NCBI GenBank assembly: GCA_045801465.1
Contig: JBJMSU010000143.1
Span: 1 to 34,612 of the forward strand
Origin: DATFWC01 sp045801465
GTDB taxonomy: Bacteria; Pseudomonadota; Alphaproteobacteria; Rhizobiales; Xanthobacteraceae
Length of the DNA: 34,612 nucleotides
Direction: 5' to 3'
Below are positions 30,611-34,612 of this stretch, piece after piece. Each line of letters begins with the position of its first letter. Positions within the stretch are counted from its first letter, which is position 1. Below the pieces are notes generated by a model, which ran no database searches, was not told the origin of the DNA, and saw only the letters and a list, made by a program, of their open reading frames with translations. The translations under genes were made by a program, and so were the position numbers.

Positions 30611-31597
30611 GTGAGACGGCGCGAATGCATTGCCCTTCTCGGCGGTGCGGCGGCCGCGTGGCCGCTCGTGGCGCGCGCGCAGCAGACCGATGGCGTGCGG
30701 CACATAGGTGTGCTCATGTATCTGGCCGAGGACGATCCGGAAGGACAAGCCCGCCTCGCGGCGTTCGCACAGGGCCTGAAGCAATTGGGCTGGAGCGATG
30801 GCCGTAACCTCCGGATCGACACCCGCTGGGCCACGGCCGACGACATTCGTAGACACGCGGCGGAATTGGTCGCGCTCTCGCCGGATGTCCTCGTGGCTGG
30901 CACTGGCACCGCAACCGTTGCGCCGTTGCTACAGGCGACACGCATCGTGCCAATCGTGTTCGTCAGTGTCATCGATCCGGTCGGCGCCGGTTTCGTCGCG
31001 AGTCTGGCACAGCCGGGCGGCAACGCGACTGGGTTCACGCTCTTCGAATACGGCATGAGCGGAAAATGGCTGGAGCTGCTCAAACAGATCGCGCCCCGCC
31101 TGACGCGGGCCGCCGTCTTTCGCGATCCGGCCGTCGCCTCCGGGATCGGGCAGTTCGCCGCTGTCCAGGCGGTGGCGCCGTCGTTGGGGGTGGAGTTGAT
31201 CCCGATCGACCTGCGCGATGCCGGCGAAATCGAGCGCGCCGTCACGGCAATCGCGCGCGGGGCCAACGGCGGCATGATCGTGACCGGAAGCGCATTGGCG
31301 TTCGTTCATCACAACCTGATTCTCTCGCTGGCGAACCGGCATCGATTGCCCGTGGTTTATTGGAATCGCCGCTTCGTCACCGGCGGTGGCCTGATCTCCT
31401 ACGGCCCGGATACGATCGACCCGTTCCGCCGCGCAGCGGGCTATGTCGACCGCATTCTCAAGGGCGAGAAGCCCGCTGATCTGCCGGTGCAGGCCCCAAC
31501 CAAATACGAATTGGTGATCAACCTGAAGACCGCGAAGGCGCTCGGCCTCGACGTGCCACAAGCTCTGCTCGCGCGCGCCGACGAGGTGATCGAATGA
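30611..31597 (+). CDS. ABC transporter substrate-binding protein, TrpX/DUF534-like (first of two)
   Basis: A 328-residue exported binding protein. The leader (VRRRECIALLGGAAAAWPLV, then ARAQQ) is the Tat-type signal found on a large rhizobial paralogous family (RRREFITLLGGAAVAWPLAA). The mature part is the ABC_sub_bind/DUF534 fold: VRHIGVLMYLAEDDPEGQAR, GLKQLGWSDGRNLRIDTRWA, PDVLVAGTGTATVAPLLQAT, VIDPVGAGFVASLAQPGGNA, and ending RILKGEKPADLPVQAPTKYE, VINLKTAKALGLDVPQALLA. Ligand unknown; related proteins bind amino acids such as tryptophan. A GTG start at 30611 with GGGAGG 8 nt upstream is chosen over a longer, non-family extension. The 3' end overlaps the second paralogue by 4 nt. No permease or ATPase is encoded nearby. 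Confidence 0.85.
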   Translation: MRRRECIALLGGAAAAWPLVARAQQTDGVRHIGVLMYLAEDDPEGQARLAAFAQGLKQLGWSDGRNLRIDTRWATADDIRRHAAELVALSPDVLVAGTGTATVAPLLQATRIVPIVFVSVIDPVGAGFVASLAQPGGNATGFTLFEYGMSGKWLELLKQIAPRLTRAAVFRDPAVASGIGQFAAVQAVAPSLGVELIPIDLRDAGEIERAVTAIARGANGGMIVTGSALAFVHHNLILSLANRHRLPVVYWNRRFVTGGGLISYGPDTIDPFRRAAGYVDRILKGEKPADLPVQAPTKYELVINLKTAKALGLDVPQALLARADEVIE

Positions 31598-32562
31598 AAC
31601 GGCGCGAGTTCGTCACGCTCCTCGGCGGCACGGCGGTCGCGTGGCCGCTCGCGGCCATGGCCCAGCGGAGTGCGGAGATCCGTCGCGTTGGCGTTCTTGC
31701 CAATGAGCCGTGGCCGCCGCTCGACGGCTTGCGCGATGGGATGCGCGGGCTCGGCTACGTCGAAAAGCAGGGCGTGCATTTCGAGTACCGGTTCGCGGAG
31801 GGCCGCGCCGAGCGCTATCCCGGCCTTGCCGCCGAGCTGGTTCGCTTGCCGGCCGACGTCATCGTCGCCTGGGGCACGCCGGCGAGCCTCGCGGCCAAGC
31901 AGGCGACCGGCACCGTGCCGATCGTCATGATCAGCGGAGACCCGATCGCGGTCGGTCTCGTGTCTGGCCTTGCCCATCCGGGCGCGAACGTCACCGGGCT
32001 TTCCACCCTCGCCGCCGATCTCGAAGGCAAACGCATCGAGCTCCTGAAGGAGCTGCTCGCGAGCCTCGCGCGGGTCGCGGTGCTGTCGAACCCGACCAAT
32101 CCTTTTTGCACTGTCGCGGTCGAGCGCGCACGGGTTGCAGCCACGGCCTTGCATCTCGAGCTCGAGATCGTCGAAGCGGCGCAGGAGCGTGACCTCGACA
32201 GGGCATTCCTCACGCTCGGCCGTCAGCGCCCCGAGGCGGTCCTCACCGTCGCCGACCCGTTCCTGACGAGCCAGCGCACGCGCATCGCCGCCTTCATGGT
32301 AGAGAACCGGTTTCCGTCGATGTACACCTACCGCGAGGATGTTCTCGCCGGCGGTCTCATTTGCTATGCAACGAACTATCACGACATTTTCCGGCGCGCC
32401 GCGATCTTGACCGACAAGATCCTGAAGGGCGCCAAGCCCGCCGACCTGCCCATTCAGCAGCCGACCAAATTCGAGCTGGTCATCAATCTCAAGACCGCGA
32501 AGGCGCTCGGCCTGACCGTGCCGCCGACGCTGCTCTCCCGCGCCGACGAGGTGATCGAATAA
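31594..32562 (+). CDS. ABC transporter substrate-binding protein, TrpX/DUF534-like (second of two)
   Basis: A 322-residue paralogue of the preceding gene, starting in an ATGA overlap with it. Tat-type leader MKRREFVTLLGGTAVAWPLA ending AMAQR; then IRRVGVLANEPWPPLDGLRD, MRGLGYVEKQGVHFEYRFAE, VIVAWGTPASLAAKQATGTV, ISGDPIAVGLVSGLAHPGAN, and the ending ILKGAKPADLPIQQPTKFEL, VINLKTAKALGLTVPPTLLS, RADEVIE. The last 40 residues are nearly the same as in the first paralogue, while the cores differ, so the two probably bind different ligands. With no transporter genes adjacent, this is an orphan tandem pair. It lies between the DUF1190-like gene and the ligase gene, on the opposite strand to both. Confidence 0.86.
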   Translation: MKRREFVTLLGGTAVAWPLAAMAQRSAEIRRVGVLANEPWPPLDGLRDGMRGLGYVEKQGVHFEYRFAEGRAERYPGLAAELVRLPADVIVAWGTPASLAAKQATGTVPIVMISGDPIAVGLVSGLAHPGANVTGLSTLAADLEGKRIELLKELLASLARVAVLSNPTNPFCTVAVERARVAATALHLELEIVEAAQERDLDRAFLTLGRQRPEAVLTVADPFLTSQRTRIAAFMVENRFPSMYTYREDVLAGGLICYATNYHDIFRRAAILTDKILKGAKPADLPIQQPTKFELVINLKTAKALGLTVPPTLLSRADEVIE

Positions 32563-32686
32563 GGGGTCGCTGAGTGACCGGTTTGCGGTCAGACCGGGAA
32601 CCCCTCCTGGGCCGCACGTCCGCTTCCGCCGGGTGCAGACATTGGTCCGCGAGGGCATTCCGTGGGTCAAGTTGCGCAATTCTGCT

Positions 32687-33067
32687 TTAGCCCCCCGACG
32701 ACACCCCATGGCCGGTCGAGCCGAACCCACCGCGCGCCACCGCCGTCGAGGTGCCGCTGCGGCCGGCCGCCGGGACCGATGCGCCCGGCGAATGCAGCGC
32801 CGTGGACGTGGTTGTGTGTGTCGATGATGATCGGCCCCAGGTGGAGCCTCCAGACGAGCCCCAGCGGGAATAGCCGCTCGAGGACGAGCGCCGCGTCGCG
32901 CGGCAAGGCTCGCCCGGCTGGGCCGGCGTGCCCGGTGCGACTGCCGGTGGGCGGGCTGCGGTACTGCCGGGCGGCACGCAGTCGGTGCGCGGCGCCAACG
33001 CATAGCTGCTGGCGCCGACGGCGGTCGCCCCCATCAGGACCAAGGCGACCTGCGCGGACCGTTTCAT
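32687..33067 (-). CDS. DUF1190 (YgiB/YjfM)-like small exported protein
   Basis: A 126-residue protein with an N-terminal hydrophobic signal or anchor (KRSAQVALVLMGATAVGASS), two cysteines (RTDCVPP and GEPCRAT), and a long low-complexity Ser/Gly/Thr tail ending VARGGFGSTGHGVSSGG. The RGGFG motif near a Gly/Ser-rich C-terminus is shared with E. coli YgiB and YjfM (DUF1190), whose genes neighbour ygiC and yjfC. Similarity elsewhere is weak, so the call leans on the tail motif and on context: it starts 10 nt after the DUF350 gene with GAGG well placed, as yjfM follows yjfL. Function unknown. Confidence 0.68.
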   Translation of the reverse strand: MKRSAQVALVLMGATAVGASSYALAPRTDCVPPGSTAARPPAVAPGTPAQPGEPCRATRRSSSSGYSRWGSSGGSTWGRSSSTHTTTSTALHSPGASVPAAGRSGTSTAVARGGFGSTGHGVSSGG

Positions 33068-33077
33068 CAACGCCGCC

Positions 33078-33578
33078 TCACCACGTCATCGACGCGGCGC
33101 TCAACAGGCCGCCGGTGGCCGATGCCAGGCCGAGCCAGATCGCCGGCGCGAGCTCGCCCGCCGCGATGCGCTTGGAGATGTCCGGCACCGGAATGCGGAC
33201 CAGGTAATAGACGATCACCTGCACGATCAGCGCGACGACGCTCCAAACGATGCAGTCGACGATATTGGCGGCGTGGGCGATCGCGCTCGCCACCGGCAGG
33301 GCGAAACCGACGAGGCTCAAGCCGAGCGAGATCGCCGCGCCCGGCACATTGGCCTGGATCAGCTCGAGCTCGTCGTGCTGGGTGATATGCGTATAGGCGT
33401 AAAGATAGGCCGCCACCACCACGAGCGACAGGCAGAAATAGGCGAGGAACAGCGGCAGGCCCGAGAGCGACGAGGACACGGTGCCGGCCGCGGTGTCCTG
33501 TGCCAGCGCAGCCCCCGACGCGAACAGCAGCATCACCATCATGCCCGAGCGCACGGCAACGCGAGTTCGCTCGTCCAT
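33078..33578 (-). CDS. DUF350 (YjfL-type) integral membrane protein
   Basis: A 166-residue membrane protein with a hydrophobic N-terminal segment (MMVMLLFASGAALAQ, possibly a signal peptide) and four helices: about 42-62 (FLAYFCLSLVVVAAYLYAYT), 80-100 (PGAAISLGLSLVGFALPVAS), 108-128 (IVDCIVWSVVALIVQVIVYY) and 145-163 (PAIWLGLASATGGLLSAASM). NVPGAAISLGLSLVGFALP and GELAPAIWLGLASATGGLL are the family's repeated signatures. The ATG at 33578 has AAGGGGGGA just upstream. With the DUF1190-like gene and the ligase gene it forms a yjfL-yjfM-yjfC set. Its partner ligase suggests a role at the membrane in modifying an amine or peptide, but this is inference. Confidence 0.82.
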   Translation of the reverse strand: MDERTRVAVRSGMMVMLLFASGAALAQDTAAGTVSSSLSGLPLFLAYFCLSLVVVAAYLYAYTHITQHDELELIQANVPGAAISLGLSLVGFALPVASAIAHAANIVDCIVWSVVALIVQVIVYYLVRIPVPDISKRIAAGELAPAIWLGLASATGGLLSAASMTW

Positions 33579-33622
33579 CCTGTCCCCCCTTGGTCCGAGA
33601 ATCGTCGGCGGCGATGATACCG

Positions 33623-34483
33623 TCATGCGGACGGTCTTGCCCATCCTTTGGCGACCATATCGAGCGCGATCAGATTGCCGAGAAGATCGTACATATCTTT
33701 GAGCGGCACCATGTTCGGTCCATCCGATGGGGCTCGGTCAGGATCCTGGTGCGTCTCGATGAACACCGCCGCGACCCCGACCGCCACGGCGGCACGCGCC
33801 AGCACCGGGACGAACTCGCGCTCGCCTCCCGACGCGGTGCCCTGCCCGCCGGGCTGCTGCACCGAATGGGTGGCATCGAAGATCACCGGCGCGCCGGTGG
33901 TGCGGGCGAGGATCGGCAGCGCGCGCATGTCGGAGACGAGCGTGTTGTAGCCGAACGAGGCGCCGCGCTCGGTCACCAGCACGTTGCGGTTTCCGGCGGC
34001 GGTGATTTTCGCCACCACGTTCTTCATGTCCCAGGGCGCCAGGAACTGGCCCTTCTTGACGTTGACGGTCTTGCCGGTTTTCGCCGCGGCAATCAGCAGA
34101 TCGGTCTGGCGGCAGAGGAACGCCGGAATCTGCAGCACGTCGACGGCGGGCGCAACGCGGGCGCACTGCTCGATCTCGTGAACGTCGGTCAGCACCGCAA
34201 CACCCAAGCTGTCGCGGATGTCGGCGAAAATCGGCAGCGCCTGGTCGAGGCCCATGCCGCGCGCGCTGTTTGAACTTGTCCGGTTCGCCTTATCGAACGA
34301 GGTCTTGTAGACGAGGCCGATCTTCAGCCGCGCCGCGATCTCCTTCAGCGCCTGGGCCATTTCCAGGGCATGGGCGCGGCTCTCCAGCGCGCAGGGGCCG
34401 GCGATCAGCGTCAACGGCAGCCGATTGCCAAAGCGCGCGGTCCCGACCTCGACGATGGAGTTGGGAATGAGATCAGCGTTCAT
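33623..34483 (-). CDS. kdsA: 3-deoxy-8-phosphooctulonate (KDO-8-P) synthase
   Basis: A 286-residue TIM-barrel enzyme that condenses arabinose-5-phosphate with phosphoenolpyruvate for the KDO of lipopolysaccharide. Text matching the family: LTLIAGPCALESRAHALEMA, VYKTSFDKANRTS, ILTDVHEIEQ-like VAVLTDVHEIEQCARVAP, LQIPAFLCRQTDLL, VNVKKGQFLAPWDMKNVVAK, TERGASFGYNTLVSDMRA, FDATHSVQQPGG and IETHQDPDRAPSDGPNM. Cys31 in AGPCALES marks the metal-dependent class; the metal-independent E. coli type has Asn there. The ATG at 34483 has GAGG 8 nt upstream; a GTG at 34489 is less likely. The DUF350 gene follows on the same strand after 44 nt. Confidence 0.95.
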   Translation of the reverse strand: MNADLIPNSIVEVGTARFGNRLPLTLIAGPCALESRAHALEMAQALKEIAARLKIGLVYKTSFDKANRTSSNSARGMGLDQALPIFADIRDSLGVAVLTDVHEIEQCARVAPAVDVLQIPAFLCRQTDLLIAAAKTGKTVNVKKGQFLAPWDMKNVVAKITAAGNRNVLVTERGASFGYNTLVSDMRALPILARTTGAPVIFDATHSVQQPGGQGTASGGEREFVPVLARAAVAVGVAAVFIETHQDPDRAPSDGPNMVPLKDMYDLLGNLIALDMVAKGWARPSA

Positions 34484-34532
34484 GATCACCCTCGAGCCGG
34501 ACCATGAAGGCCCCCGATTGCGGGGTCAACGC

Positions 34533-34612
34533 TCAAATCCGCTCGAATGCCAGGGCGGCGCCCAGCACGGGCGACGTGATCGACGCCGCGCGGTCCGCGC
34601 TCTCGCATCGCC
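34533..34612 (-). CDS. C-terminal end of an unidentified protein (cut by window edge)
   Basis: On the minus strand one frame runs in from the window edge and ends at a TGA (34535-34533), giving about 25 residues that finish ITSPVLGAALAFERI. The composition looks like a real protein end, and the other two frames on that strand are Arg-rich and unlike protein. The fragment is too short to assign a family. It would be the gene upstream of kdsA. Confidence 0.35.
   Translation of the reverse strand, partial: RCESADRAASITSPVLGAALAFERI

Overview
The window is a GC-rich chromosomal segment of an alphaproteobacterium, most likely Hyphomicrobiales (Bradyrhizobium/Rhodopseudomonas/Xanthobacteraceae-like). 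This rests on three things: the backbone order eno - ftsB - pdhABC - lpdA - lipA - ratA // cinA - ispDF // dusB - ntrB - ntrC; a PDH E1-beta that carries its own lipoyl domain; and the many small palindromic intergenic repeats typical of that group. No rRNA, tRNA, CRISPR array, complete insertion sequence or phage was seen.

Layout. (1) 1-2.3 kb: the start of a Tat-exported amidohydrolase (cut by the window edge), a lone NMT1/SsuA-type substrate-binding protein, two hairpin repeats in tandem, a HdeA-like periplasmic protein and a 169-bp element with 17-bp inverted ends. (2) 2.3-5.9 kb, minus strand: dusB-ntrB-ntrC, the nitrogen-control two-component operon. (3) 6.0-9.2 kb, plus strand: ispDF (MEP isoprenoid pathway), cinA/pncC, then an accessory gene that looks like a free-standing polymorphic-toxin-type protein with a HExxH metallopeptidase motif. 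(4) 20.8-9.25 kb, a long minus-strand run: ftsB, pdhA, a small membrane protein, pdhB, DUF5076, pdhC, two membrane proteins, lpdA, dodecin, an unknown Tat-type protein, a two-gene pentapeptide-repeat module, lipA and ratA. This run makes pyruvate dehydrogenase and its lipoyl cofactor, with accessory genes inserted between lpdA and lipA. (5) 21.1-24.5 kb: a caspase-fold protein that has lost both catalytic residues, eno, a bacterial PH-domain membrane protein and queF. (6) 27.5-24.5 kb, minus strand: TPP riboswitch - thiO - thiS - thiG - thiE. (7) 27.5-30.3 kb: an orphan DUF1778 antitoxin, an MFS exporter and a YjfC/YgiC-type ATP-grasp ligase bracketed by two copies of a palindromic repeat. (8) 30.6-34.6 kb: two tandem Tat-type ABC substrate-binding proteins, then DUF1190-like and DUF350 genes, then kdsA. 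DUF350, DUF1190 and the ligase form a yjfL-yjfM-yjfC set that the two binding-protein genes have split.

The most interesting items are the orphan HExxH toxin-like protein, the palindromic repeat translated in-frame inside pdhC, the split yjfLMC cluster with repeats around yjfC, the pseudo-caspase, the unknown zinc-ribbon/toroid-like exported protein and a TPP riboswitch whose P1 helix appears to include the ribosome-binding site. All family assignments come from reading the translated sequence. No database search was run.
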